Assembly: GCF_002946355.1 (NCBI RefSeq)
Contig: NZ_PKOZ01000018.1
Location: 1 to 38,705 of the forward strand
Direction: 5' to 3'
Source: Pradoshia eiseniae
Lineage (GTDB): Bacteria > Bacillota > Bacilli > Bacillales > Pradoshiaceae
Length of the DNA stretch: 38,705 bases
Both the position numbers and the translations under genes were made by a program. This document shows, piece by piece, positions 1 through 5,980 of the stretch. Every line of letters begins with the position of its first letter. Position 1 is the first letter of the stretch. The notes under the pieces are model-generated. The model ran no database searches. It was not told the origin of the DNA and saw only the letters and a program-made list of their open reading frames with translations.

Positions 1-147
1 AGGTTATCCAACCACATAAAGAAAAACCTTCCACAAGATAGCTGGAGGGTTATTTGGTATGCCTAAAAACAGTATAGTATATAAAAAAATGAATTTTACA
101 GAGAGATATTGACATCCTATTAGCTGGTTTAGTCCAATAACAAGTAT

Positions 148-177
148 AGCCACTTCCTTTTGGAGACGGCTATTTTT
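148..177 (+). terminator. Weak intrinsic terminator
   Basis: AGCCACTTCC pairs with GGAGACGGCT around a short loop (two mismatches), followed by ATTTTT. The gene it would serve lies left of the window. It resembles the better-paired terminator at 4575-4606. Confidence 0.45.
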
Positions 178-230
178 CATATCTAAAGCATGCATAAATC
201 AGTAGCAATAATCCTTTCAAAAAATCCCTA

Positions 231-259
231 TAAAAAAAGAAAGAGCAAACACTCTTTCT
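231..259 (-). terminator. Terminator of the 275-457 small membrane protein gene
   Basis: Read on the minus strand, AGAAAGAG and CTCTTTCT form a perfect 8-bp stem followed by seven T residues. It lies 15 nt after the stop of the minus-strand gene. Confidence 0.75.
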
Positions 260-274
260 AATGGAAGTAAAGCA

Positions 275-457
275 TCATTTATTCAGTTTATCCAGATTGT
301 CAGATATGTTTTTAAGAATTTGATTCTGTTCCTTTTGTAATTTTAAAAATCGGGTGGTAAACCAAATGATAAAGGCAATTGGAGCTAGGTAAATAAATAA
401 AGAAAAAATCGGCAGAACAGTCATCCAGAGTGAAGTTGTCAACGTGTGATCCCCCAT
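275..457 (-). CDS. Small single-pass membrane protein, unknown function
   Basis: 60 residues. A hydrophobic segment (about residues 10-37, ending in FIIWFTTRFL) is followed by a charged, heptad-like tail (QKEQNQILKNISDNLDKL) that could form a short coiled coil. This layout (N-terminal membrane anchor, short cytoplasmic amphipathic helix) is common in small uncharacterised Bacillaceae proteins and recurs in the 80-residue protein at 21224-21466. The ribosome-binding site is weak, so the start is uncertain. The matching terminator directly downstream supports a real transcript. I do not recognise a named family. Confidence 0.6.
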   Translation of the reverse strand: MGDHTLTTSLWMTVLPIFSLFIYLAPIAFIIWFTTRFLKLQKEQNQILKNISDNLDKLNK

Positions 458-651
458 TATTTTTTGATTTTTTTAATTATTATAACATATTATTTATCGT
501 TGATTACATAGTGGATACCCACGAGTAAAAGGGCAGAGAACGAAAGAAGGGTTTTAGTTCTCCATTGTAGAATAGATACTCTAAGATCACCTAGGTGTTA
601 GGAGGTGAATAATATTAAAGAGACGTTTAATCTTAAATATATGTGTATTTA

Positions 652-1059
652 ATGCTGGTTATTATTCCTTTATCCATCCTTGGCTATTATTTTGCAGTTA
701 ACAATGAATCATTATTTTTCTTATATGAATGGCTGCTTGCTGCATTAGTGATAGCTTTAGTAATATTCTCAATCAAAAATATACTATCGATTAAAAACAA
801 CCTGAGATGGGTTGCTGCTTCCATTTTAGCTTTTTTAATTCAATTCTCAGTCCTCGCGTTATTTTTAGGCCCGCTAACACATCATTTAATGTTCTATCTA
901 TATTATATTTGTGCCATAGTTTCCATTACTGTGTTTATCATAACCATAAGAAAAAACAAAACCTTAAGGGTTATTCCTTTGATATTTTTTATGTTAACAA
1001 GATTATTCACATTTTATATTCTGACCTTAAATGCTTTGTGGGGAACTAATTTGAGTTAG
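652..1059 (+). CDS. Multi-pass membrane protein, unknown function
   Basis: About 135 residues with four predicted membrane helices separated by short basic loops (KNNLR, RKNKTLR). No family recognised. The start is problematic. The only good Shine-Dalgarno, AGGAGG at 600-605, sits 8 nt before an ATT codon in another frame. That frame reads 12 codons and stops at TAA 650-652, overlapping the ATG at 652. The GTG at 643 is in frame but has no ribosome-binding site. Either a short leader is translationally coupled to this gene, or a one-base frameshift has separated the true N-terminus (KETFNLKYM-like) from the body. A hairpin terminator follows at 1097. Confidence 0.5.
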   Translation: MLVIIPLSILGYYFAVNNESLFFLYEWLLAALVIALVIFSIKNILSIKNNLRWVAASILAFLIQFSVLALFLGPLTHHLMFYLYYICAIVSITVFIITIRKNKTLRVIPLIFFMLTRLFTFYILTLNALWGTNLS

Positions 1060-1096
1060 CAACTATAAACAAACTTTAGCCTTTGCTTCAATTTGG

Positions 1097-1117
1097 AAGA
1101 GCTGATCAGCTCTTTTC
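1097..1117 (+). terminator. Intrinsic terminator after the membrane protein gene
   Basis: AAGAGCT GATC AGCTCTT is a perfect palindrome followed by TTTCTGATATTT. It lies 37 nt after the stop of the 652-1059 gene. The T tract is short. Confidence 0.5.
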
Positions 1118-1238
1118 TGATATTTAGGTAAAGGAGAGGATGAACAATGAAAATATGCTTTAAAGCAGGTTTTCTCTGTTAAGTGAGGAATAGTAACTAA
1201 TGATTCTAATAATATACTAGAGAAAGAGGGGTAATAAG

Positions 1239-1592
1239 ATGGGAAGAGTTGTAGGATTTGAACTAAGCAGCTAAGAACCTGAAAAAGCAGCGGAATTTTA
1301 TTCTAAAGTTTTTGGTTGGAAAATAGCCGAACCTCACTGGGATTATTGGGCTGTTATTACAAAGGGTGGGGATGAGAAGCCTAGTATTAACGGAGGGATT
1401 GGGAAAGGACCGAATGATTACCCTCATGGAACTCGCATTCAAATTGAAGTAGATTCAATTGACCAAGCTATATCTAATGCCAAAGACAGTGGCGCGAAAA
1501 TTGTACGAGATAAAATGGAGTTTGATGACTTTTATTTGGCATACTTAATCGACCCAGTTGGCCTTGGTTTCGGTCTCATTCAAAAGAAATAA
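1239..1592 (+). pseudogene. VOC/glyoxalase-fold protein broken by a nonsense codon at position 12
   Basis: From ATG 1239 the frame stays open to TAA 1590-1592 (117 codons) except for one TAA at 1272-1274, codon 12. Around the stop it reads MGRVVGFELSS-stop-EPEKAAEFYSKVFGW, the usual start of a VOC-superfamily domain (the strand bearing a metal ligand, then a helix with AAEFYxxVFGW). The C-terminus YLIDPVGLGFGLIQ is also typical. A single CAA-to-TAA change would explain the stop. The rest shows no decay, so the event looks recent, or it is a sequencing error. A ribosome-binding site (AGAGGGG at about 1224-1230) precedes the ATG. Confidence 0.85.
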
Positions 1593-1739
1593 ACAGATTA
1601 TGAGCGAAGCTGTAATTTAAACAACCTGAGGAGTTAATCTTAGAAAGGTTAATGCCTTTTCTGGTGATGGGCTTATGGAAGTAATAAGGTGAGATTACCA
1701 AATTAGGAAGAAAATAATATGTAAGTAGGAGGATTTTCA

Positions 1740-1940
1740 TTGGAGAGCTTTGATTTCAGCTTTAACAATAAGTATGTGAGAATGTGGTTTATTTGGGTGC
1801 TTCCTATATTAATACTCTCTGTCATTCTATTTCTTCTTTTACCGGTGAATTATCAATGGATACCTATGTATCTTCCAGTGCCAGTTGTGATTATCTTTTT
1901 TTGTTGGTATCAGTTGGATAAATACAAAAATAGAAATTAA
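1740..1940 (+). CDS. Small two-helix membrane protein, unknown function
   Basis: 66 residues starting at TTG 1740, with AGGAGG at 1728-1733 well placed for it. Two hydrophobic segments (about residues 17-34 and 39-56) are joined by a short NYQWIP turn. The protein ends in a basic tail (DKYKNRN). It is followed 49 nt later by a VOC-type gene on the same strand. I do not recognise the family. Confidence 0.65.
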   Translation: MESFDFSFNNKYVRMWFIWVLPILILSVILFLLLPVNYQWIPMYLPVPVVIIFFCWYQLDKYKNRN

Positions 1941-1989
1941 CAGTTTGAACCGAAGAGAGCAGGAATAGTTTGATTTGGGAGGCAGTTCA

Positions 1990-2391
1990 ATGATATTCGA
2001 AGTAACCTATCAAGTTCGAGTTACAGATATAAGTATTGGTCAAAGGTGGTATGAAATCTTTTTGAATAAAACGCCTGATTTTATTCCACATGAGGGGTTT
2101 GCAGAGTGGGAACTCATACCTGGGTGTTGGTTACAAGTCGCTGAAGGAACGCCTTCGGGAGGCAGTGGACCTCTTCGAATAGGGGTAAAAGACATAATGT
2201 ACGAAAAAGAGAGGCTATGCCGAGAATTAAAGGTTGATCATTTTGAGATATTCTCAAGACCAGGAGTCCCGGTAAGGTGGGGCAGTTTTACAGACCCTTG
2301 GGGGAACGGTATTGGTCTATTCGAATACATAAACAAGTCAAAGGAAAGAGAGCGTATTACGACTATCTTAGGTAATAGAGAATATTTTTGA
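1990..2391 (+). CDS. VOC-superfamily (glyoxalase-fold) protein
   Basis: 133 residues from ATG 1990, chosen over an in-frame TTG at 1975 because GGGAGG (1977-1982) sits 7 nt before the ATG. The single VOC domain shows the first strand (FEVTYQVRVTDI), a helix with WYEIFL, a central WELIPGCWLQVAE and the closing DPWGNGIGLFEY, which is the usual metal-site strand with a carboxylate. VOC proteins cover isomerases, dioxygenases and thiol transferases, and some bind ligands without catalysis. No substrate can be assigned. The C-terminus carries an extra 20-residue charged tail. It may be co-transcribed with the preceding 66-residue membrane protein. Confidence 0.75.
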   Translation: MIFEVTYQVRVTDISIGQRWYEIFLNKTPDFIPHEGFAEWELIPGCWLQVAEGTPSGGSGPLRIGVKDIMYEKERLCRELKVDHFEIFSRPGVPVRWGSFTDPWGNGIGLFEYINKSKERERITTILGNREYF

Positions 2392-2492
2392 TAAATTGCT
2401 GAAGCGTGGAAGAGTTGTTAGTTTAACCTTCTTATAAAGATGGGCTTAATTCCATTACTTCAAAGCTATAAAGAACTTTAAGGATAAGTGTT

Positions 2493-2972
2493 TTGCAGAT
2501 AGCTGTGAATATAGAGATGGAGTGTAGAGATGAGATGGACATGTTAATGATAAATAAAAATGTAAAGGGCAAACGTTATAAGCAATTAATAGACTTACTC
2601 TTAAGGAATTGTGATTGCTTTGCTTTTGTAGCAGATAGACAATTGATGGAATTTGAAAAAGAGTATCATGCCTATATGGAGAATGTGATAACCGACATGG
2701 AAGAACATTTAATCGAGAGGCGAATACAGAAAGAATGGGAAACGACAAGGCTTTCTGAAGATACAGCATACGTTTATTATTTCAAAATGAATAATGCAAC
2801 AAGACAATTTTTGAAAGATCAATGTCATTCGCTTTTTGATTGGATTAGTCCGGAACGGCCAGAAGACTTAATGTTTTACCATAAGGATAAATGTATATTA
2901 GCTGTTTGCTCTCACGAAAAATACTATTTGGTGGAAGAGAGCGTCTGGGATAGTTTCAGGCTCTTTTCGTAA
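2493..2972 (+). CDS. Conserved-looking hypothetical soluble protein
   Basis: Up to 159 residues. The start is uncertain: TTG 2493 has AAGGATAAG about 5-12 nt upstream, while ATG 2547 (MINKNVKGKRYK) gives a 141-residue protein. The sequence is rich in aromatic and acidic residues (KRYKQLIDLLLRNCDCFAF, WISPERPEDLMFY) and has no membrane segment or signal peptide. I do not recognise the family with confidence. The last codons (FRLFS-stop) lie inside a family A intergenic repeat on the opposite strand, so the C-terminus may have been altered by that element. Confidence 0.6.
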   Translation: MQIAVNIEMECRDEMDMLMINKNVKGKRYKQLIDLLLRNCDCFAFVADRQLMEFEKEYHAYMENVITDMEEHLIERRIQKEWETTRLSEDTAYVYYFKMNNATRQFLKDQCHSLFDWISPERPEDLMFYHKDKCILAVCSHEKYYLVEESVWDSFRLFS

Positions 2973-3018
2973 GGATTGTTGCTAATTCCATAAGAAAAAG
3001 ACAGCATTTTTGCTGTCT
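2956..3018 (-). repeat. Family A intergenic repeat, copy 1 (hairpin plus core)
   Basis: Read on the minus strand: a GACAGC...GCTGTC hairpin, TTTTTCTTATGG, then TTAGCAACAATCCTTA and GAAAAGAGCC. It is nearly identical to the copy at 21644-21708 and close to 11371-11436. Its distal end overlaps the last codons and the stop of the 2493-2972 gene. Confidence 0.85.
2993..3018. terminator. Bidirectional terminator between convergent genes
   Basis: GACAGCA and TGCTGTC form the stem (3000-3017). The minus-strand reading has a strong T tract (TTTTTCTTA) and serves the DUF4181 gene. The plus-strand T tract is weaker (TCATTGTTT). The hairpin is part of a family A repeat. Confidence 0.7.
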
Positions 3019-3085
3019 CATTGTTTAATGAAGCCCCCGTAAGTTTAAAAGACCGTCAATTTGACAGCCATCTTCTGCTAATGGT

Positions 3086-3490
3086 CTAGCTGTAAAAGTG
3101 AATTACAAGCAAAATGATAGGGCAAATTATCATCGAACTTATTAATGACGAGATATATTGTTTAGATTTCTTTAGATATTTCCACTCCAAAATAACTTGA
3201 AACCCCATTAATGCCATGAAAAATAGAACGAATTGCCATTCTAGAATGACACTCGAACCCTTGGTAATACTGGATACTACAAATATAAAGATTATTATCG
3301 CTCTTCCCCATCGGTCAATTCTTTTACCGGGAGTTTCGGAGATGCTTTTTCTCTTTACACCCCAAAATTTATCTGTCATTTTTTCTACCGAAAATACTAC
3401 TAATAATAAAATAATTAGAACCGTCAACAGCCTCAAAATTAACCCTCTCCATTTATCTTTATTAGTCACTGCTTCAAATACTATAACCAT
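3086..3490 (-). CDS. DUF4181-family membrane protein
   Basis: 134 residues. The hallmark stretch VKRKSISETPGKRIDRWGRAII, followed by membrane helices and FQVILEWKYLKKSKQYI, matches the DUF4181 family of Bacillus membrane proteins, whose function is unknown. Hydrophobic segments lie at about residues 17-34, 64-80, 86-102 and 113-132. The start MVIVFEAV has no clear ribosome-binding site, and an internal start would remove the first helix. The terminator at 2993-3018 closes the transcript. Confidence 0.7.
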   Translation of the reverse strand: MVIVFEAVTNKDKWRGLILRLLTVLIILLLVVFSVEKMTDKFWGVKRKSISETPGKRIDRWGRAIIIFIFVVSSITKGSSVILEWQFVLFFMALMGFQVILEWKYLKKSKQYISSLISSMIICPIILLVIHFYS

Positions 3491-3595
3491 ATAATTCGAT
3501 ATGGATGATAGAAACCCTTCTAAAGCTAACCTGTCCCTCTGTTCAAGGAGGCGCTCTCAATCTAAAATTGTACAGTAAAATGAATAGCAGCTTCC

Positions 3596-3640
3596 CTAAG
3601 CAATAATCTTTACGATAACAGCCTATTAATAAAAGGCTGC
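3596..3640 (+). repeat. Family A intergenic repeat, copy 2 (core only)
   Basis: AAGCAATAATCTTTACGATA then ACAGCCTATTAATAAAAGGCTG matches the family core (TTAGCAACAATCTTTA, GAAAACAGCC). The upstream hairpin is missing. AACAGCC...GGCTG itself could form a small stem. It lies in the 283-nt gap before the MerR gene, where nothing else is recognised. Confidence 0.65.
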
Positions 3641-3721
3641 AGATTAGCGGGAGGGGAAATGGTAAAGATTAAGAAGTGACTCTTTTTCAATTGATTTATA
3701 AATATATATATATTTATACCC

Positions 3722-3752
3722 TTGACCTTAGACAATACTCCAATGTTATGGT
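3722..3752 (+). promoter_or_regulatory. MerR-type promoter with 19-bp spacer
   Basis: TTGACC (3722-3727) and TATGGT (3747-3752) are separated by exactly 19 bp. The spacer holds an imperfect dyad (CCTTAGACAAT / AATGTTATGG). An over-long spacer with a central dyad is the signature of promoters activated by MerR-family proteins through DNA untwisting. The expected start lies only about 15 nt before the MerR start codon, so the transcript has almost no leader. This predicts autoregulation of the pair below. Confidence 0.7.
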
Positions 3753-3773
3753 GGTATTGGGAGAGTGGTTCAT

Positions 3774-4199
3774 ATGCAAATCAAAGATTTCTCTAAGAAA
3801 TATAAGATTCAAACGGATACGATTCGTTATTATGAGAAAGAGCAGATATTGAAGCCTAAAAGGCGAGACAATGGGTATCGAGAATATGATGAAGATAGTG
3901 AAAAGCAGCTGCAGCTTATCATCGTATTAAAGCATTTGGGCTTCACAATTAAAGAGATTCAACAATTGCTCATATTAAAAGACAAACCAATATCAGCAGA
4001 ATGTAACAATTCAACCGTATGGTTAATTGAGCAAAAGCTATCAAATATTGATGGGAAAATTCAGTTTTATGAACAAGCATCAAAGACATTGAAAAACGTT
4101 AAAGAGCTGATAAAAGAAGAAAAATATACAGAGAATAAAGAAGTGATTGAGGATTTGCTGTTTGAACTCTTCAAAAGCAGCGATAAGAGGAATTTATAA
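3774..4199 (+). CDS. MerR-family transcriptional regulator
   Basis: 141 residues from ATG 3774, with GGGAGAG at 3759-3765; an in-frame GTG at 3765 overlaps that site. The N-terminal winged helix-turn-helix is typical of MerR: MQIKDFSKKY, DTIRYYEKEQIL, NGYREYDE, then the long HLGFTIKEIQQLLI. A dimerisation coiled coil (about 85-125) follows. There is one cysteine (AECNN, about residue 82), too few for a typical metal-site trio, so a metal sensor is not indicated. The stop overlaps the start of the DUF4260 gene (TAATG), implying translational coupling. The inducer is unknown. Confidence 0.85.
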   Translation: MQIKDFSKKYKIQTDTIRYYEKEQILKPKRRDNGYREYDEDSEKQLQLIIVLKHLGFTIKEIQQLLILKDKPISAECNNSTVWLIEQKLSNIDGKIQFYEQASKTLKNVKELIKEEKYTENKEVIEDLLFELFKSSDKRNL

Positions 4200-4549
4200 T
4201 GACAGTTAAAAGAATCGTCCGTATCGAAAATGGAATTGCCTTTGCCATTTCTTTTTATATTTACGTGTACCTAAATTTCCCGGTTTGGCTGTTTTTTGTC
4301 CTTTTATTAGTTCCTGATATAACTATGATTGGTTATGCAATGAATAAAAAAATTGGCGCCATTGTTTATAATTTCGGACACAGTTTGATTGTACCGCTAC
4401 TTTTCTTTATCAGTTACTTTTACTTTTCAAATGTTTATTTACTCATAATATCAATTATCTGGCTAGCACATATATTTATGGATAGATTATTGGGATTTGG
4501 ATTGAAATATGAAGACACTTTTAACATAACACATATACAAAAATTGTAA
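4199..4549 (+). CDS. DUF4260-family membrane protein
   Basis: 116 residues, four hydrophobic segments. It matches DUF4260 in length and in its signature elements: an N-terminal RIENGIAF, the PDITMIGY motif, GHSLIVPLLFF, and the C-terminal HIFMDRLLGFGLKYEDTF. The function of the family is not established. The first base of its ATG is the last base of the MerR stop codon, so it is almost certainly the target of that regulator and may handle or respond to the same hydrophobic or toxic signal (inference). A strong terminator follows. Confidence 0.8.
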   Translation: MTVKRIVRIENGIAFAISFYIYVYLNFPVWLFFVLLLVPDITMIGYAMNKKIGAIVYNFGHSLIVPLLFFISYFYFSNVYLLIISIIWLAHIFMDRLLGFGLKYEDTFNITHIQKL

Positions 4550-4574
4550 TGGAGCCATTATGCCACTAGAAAGT

Positions 4575-4606
4575 AAGCCGCTTCCTTTATGGAGGCGGCT
4601 TGTTTT
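4575..4606 (+). terminator. Terminator of the merR-DUF4260 operon
   Basis: AAGCCGCTTCC pairs with GGAGGCGGCTT (11 bp with one G-T wobble) around TTTAT, followed by GTTTTA. It lies 25 nt after the DUF4260 stop. Confidence 0.85.
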
Positions 4607-4686
4607 ACTTTCTCTACTGACTAGGAGCAGGTCACATTATACGGCAAGCCTTCTATAAGCATAGAGCTGCATCAAATTTGATTATG

Positions 4687-5190
4687 CTACCTTACCTTTT
4701 GTCCACCTGGCAGGATGACCCGTTTTCTGATTAATAGGTTCAATAAAGTATATCCCAATAAGGCTCCCGTGAAGGAACTGATCGTGAAGGCAGGGATGAG
4801 TCCGAAAATGGTCATTTCTTCTCCGAGGATTAAAACGGCTATGGGATAGGTCGCGATTGCCCCTAGTATGCCGGTGCCGATTACTTCGCCAAGGGCAGAT
4901 AGCCCAATATTTTTTGTCTTGCTGTAAAGGATGGCTGCCAGGAAGGCGCCAATCATGCTTCCGGGATAGGCGAATAGGCTGCCCGTTCCGATTATATTCC
5001 TGATAGTGGAGGAGAGGAAGGCTTGCATAATGGCGTAGGCCGGGCCCAATAGGACAGCTGAAAGCAGGTTTACGAGATGCTGGATTGGGAATATCTTTGC
5101 GAATCCAATCGGGATGAAAATCAGGCTGCTGGATATACTCGTGATGGCTGCGAGTAAAGCGGTCATGGTCAGTTTTTTTGTCCGGTTCAT
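4687..5190 (-). CDS. thiW: ThiW, S-component of an ECF transporter for the thiazole moiety of thiamine
   Basis: 167 residues, the usual length for ThiW. It is a very hydrophobic protein with about five membrane helices. It begins with the small-residue pattern (KLTMTALLAAITSISSSLIFIPIGFAKIFP) and has the typical QHLVNLLSAVLLGPAYAI and GSLFAYPGSMIGAFLA blocks. S-components bind the vitamin precursor and pair with a shared energizing module (EcfA/EcfT) encoded elsewhere. The start ATG is preceded by AGGTGAG. Upstream on the same strand lie a tenA remnant and two TPP riboswitches, so thiW is expected to be repressed by thiamine pyrophosphate. The usual partners thiM, thiE and intact tenA are absent, which leaves thiW as the only intact gene of this operon. 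Confidence 0.9.
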   Translation of the reverse strand: MNRTKKLTMTALLAAITSISSSLIFIPIGFAKIFPIQHLVNLLSAVLLGPAYAIMQAFLSSTIRNIIGTGSLFAYPGSMIGAFLAAILYSKTKNIGLSALGEVIGTGILGAIATYPIAVLILGEEMTIFGLIPAFTISSFTGALLGYTLLNLLIRKRVILPGGQKVR

Positions 5191-5228
5191 GGTTTACACT
5201 CACCTTTCTTCGATTACGGTTTGTTAAA

Positions 5229-5362
5229 TTAGCCCTTTAAACAATGAACGAATTTTTCCTCCAGCAATGTTCCTTTTCTTAAAACTTATTCGAATAGATG
5301 CTGATGATTTGCTCCCAAATCGGTTGAATGTGTGCGTGCAATCTTTCAGTAAACGTGTCCAT
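5229..5362 (-). pseudogene. tenA: Remnant of tenA (thiaminase II), N-terminal fragment, frameshifted
   Basis: On the minus strand a perfect AGGAGG precedes ATG 5362. The frame reads MDTFTERLHAHIQPIWEQI, then ISIYSNKF, and stops at 5279-5281. In the frame two bases over it continues as VLRKGTLLEEKFVHCLKG to a stop at 5229-5231. The composite follows the TenA N-terminus: a helix ending PIWE, a hydrophobic FV, GTL, then EEKF. TenA is normally about 225 residues, so most of the gene is gone. Its place between the TPP riboswitch and thiW is where tenA is often found, which supports the assignment more than the short similarity alone. Whether the 27-residue peptide is still made is unknown. Confidence 0.6.
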
Positions 5363-5450
5363 GTAATTTCCTCCTCGTATACTATTGACGACCATATAAA
5401 CAGCAGGGAGTGTAATTGCCGTATGGGTACTGAATGGAAGGGGAGACCAA

Positions 5451-5482
5451 AATAAAAACCACTCTCACAAATGGAAAGTGGT
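5451..5482 (-). terminator. Terminator of the proximal TPP riboswitch
   Basis: Minus strand: ACCACTTTC pairs with GAGAGTGGT and is followed by TTTTATTTT. It lies 32 nt past the aptamer, as expected for TPP-controlled termination ahead of tenA/thiW. Confidence 0.8.
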
Positions 5483-5514
5483 AAATGGTAGAAGTCATAC
5501 TAGCTTCATCATTC

Positions 5515-5585
5515 CTACTTCCCTCCGCTAGTATGAACTAGATCAGGTTCAAAGGGTTCTTCTCAGCCATTGGCGCCCCTAGTAG
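5515..5585 (-). promoter_or_regulatory. TPP riboswitch (THI box), proximal copy
   Basis: The minus strand carries the conserved aptamer elements in order: GGGGCGCC, GGCTGAGAA, ACCCTTTGAACCTGATCTAG, and the closing CTAGCGGAGGGAAG. Closing bases CTAC...GTAG form P1. The P3 arm is short. It controls the tenA remnant and thiW through the terminator at 5451-5482. Confidence 0.95.
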
Positions 5586-5620
5586 ATATACATATTTAGT
5601 TCATAGTCTTTTAACATCAG

Positions 5621-5651
5621 AAAACCCTGACCAATCAATTGGAAGGTCAGG
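5621..5651 (-). terminator. Terminator of the distal TPP riboswitch
   Basis: Minus strand: CCTGACC pairs with GGTCAGG and is followed by GTTTTCTG. It lies between the two aptamers, so each riboswitch has its own expression platform. Confidence 0.75.
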
Positions 5652-5683
5652 ATGAATGGAATACACGTCATCCCTCATAATTT

Positions 5684-5776
5684 CACCTTCCCTCCGCTAG
5701 CATGAACTAGGTCAGGTTCAAAGGGTTCGGAGGAAACGCCAGCTCCATCTCAGCCTTTTGCAAGACACCCCTAGTG
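5684..5776 (-). promoter_or_regulatory. TPP riboswitch (THI box), distal copy
   Basis: Minus strand: GGGGTGTC, GGCTGAGAT, a longer P3 arm (GGAGCTGGCG...TCC), then GAACCCTTTGAACCTGACCT and CTAGCGGAGGGAAG. It differs from the proximal copy in the P3 arm but shares the ligand-binding core almost base for base. It lies about 100 nt upstream of the proximal copy in the same leader. Confidence 0.95.
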
Positions 5777-5940
5777 CTGTTTATATGAATTATCTATTAG
5801 CTTACCAAAATTAGTAAGTAAATCAATCTATTTCGAAAAATAAATATCCTAACCCTTTGTTAAATAGATATATCACATGTGTCTGTTACTCCTTAGTCTA
5901 ATAGGCAAGGACAATTTTTCTCAATAAATATTCGCTCTTT

Positions 5941-5949
5941 TGTTATAAT
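5941..5949 (+). promoter_or_regulatory. Extended -10 promoter for pbpC
   Basis: TGTTATAAT is a perfect extended -10 element. No good -35 is seen. It lies 31 nt before the GTG start of pbpC and opposite to the thiamine leader, which is transcribed the other way. Confidence 0.5.
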
Positions 5950-5980
5950 TAAGACATTGATTCGAGAGGGGGCAGAATCC

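Larger units (their letters stand above)
1..274. other. Left-edge intergenic stretch, no convincing gene
   Basis: An AT-rich stretch. The only long frame, on the minus strand at 4-195, runs straight through a hairpin-like element and has no ribosome-binding site, so I do not call it. The stretch holds a weak plus-strand terminator (148-177), a possible degenerate family A repeat around 200-230 (AGCAATAATC) and the minus-strand terminator of the next gene. Confidence 0.5.

Noticed and set aside
4-195. 63-codon minus-strand open frame at the left edge
   Set aside because: No ribosome-binding site, and it runs through a terminator-like hairpin; composition fits non-coding DNA.
1147-1182. 11-codon frame (MKICFKAGFLC) behind GGAGAGG
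   Set aside because: Too short and with no known relative; probably debris upstream of the broken VOC gene.
4682-5203. 173-codon minus-strand frame overlapping thiW
   Set aside because: It is a shadow of thiW in another frame; low hydrophobicity and many Arg/His residues typical of antisense or shifted reading.
5267-5455. 62-codon plus-strand frame across the tenA remnant
   Set aside because: Lies antisense to the tenA stub and the riboswitch terminator; no start signal.
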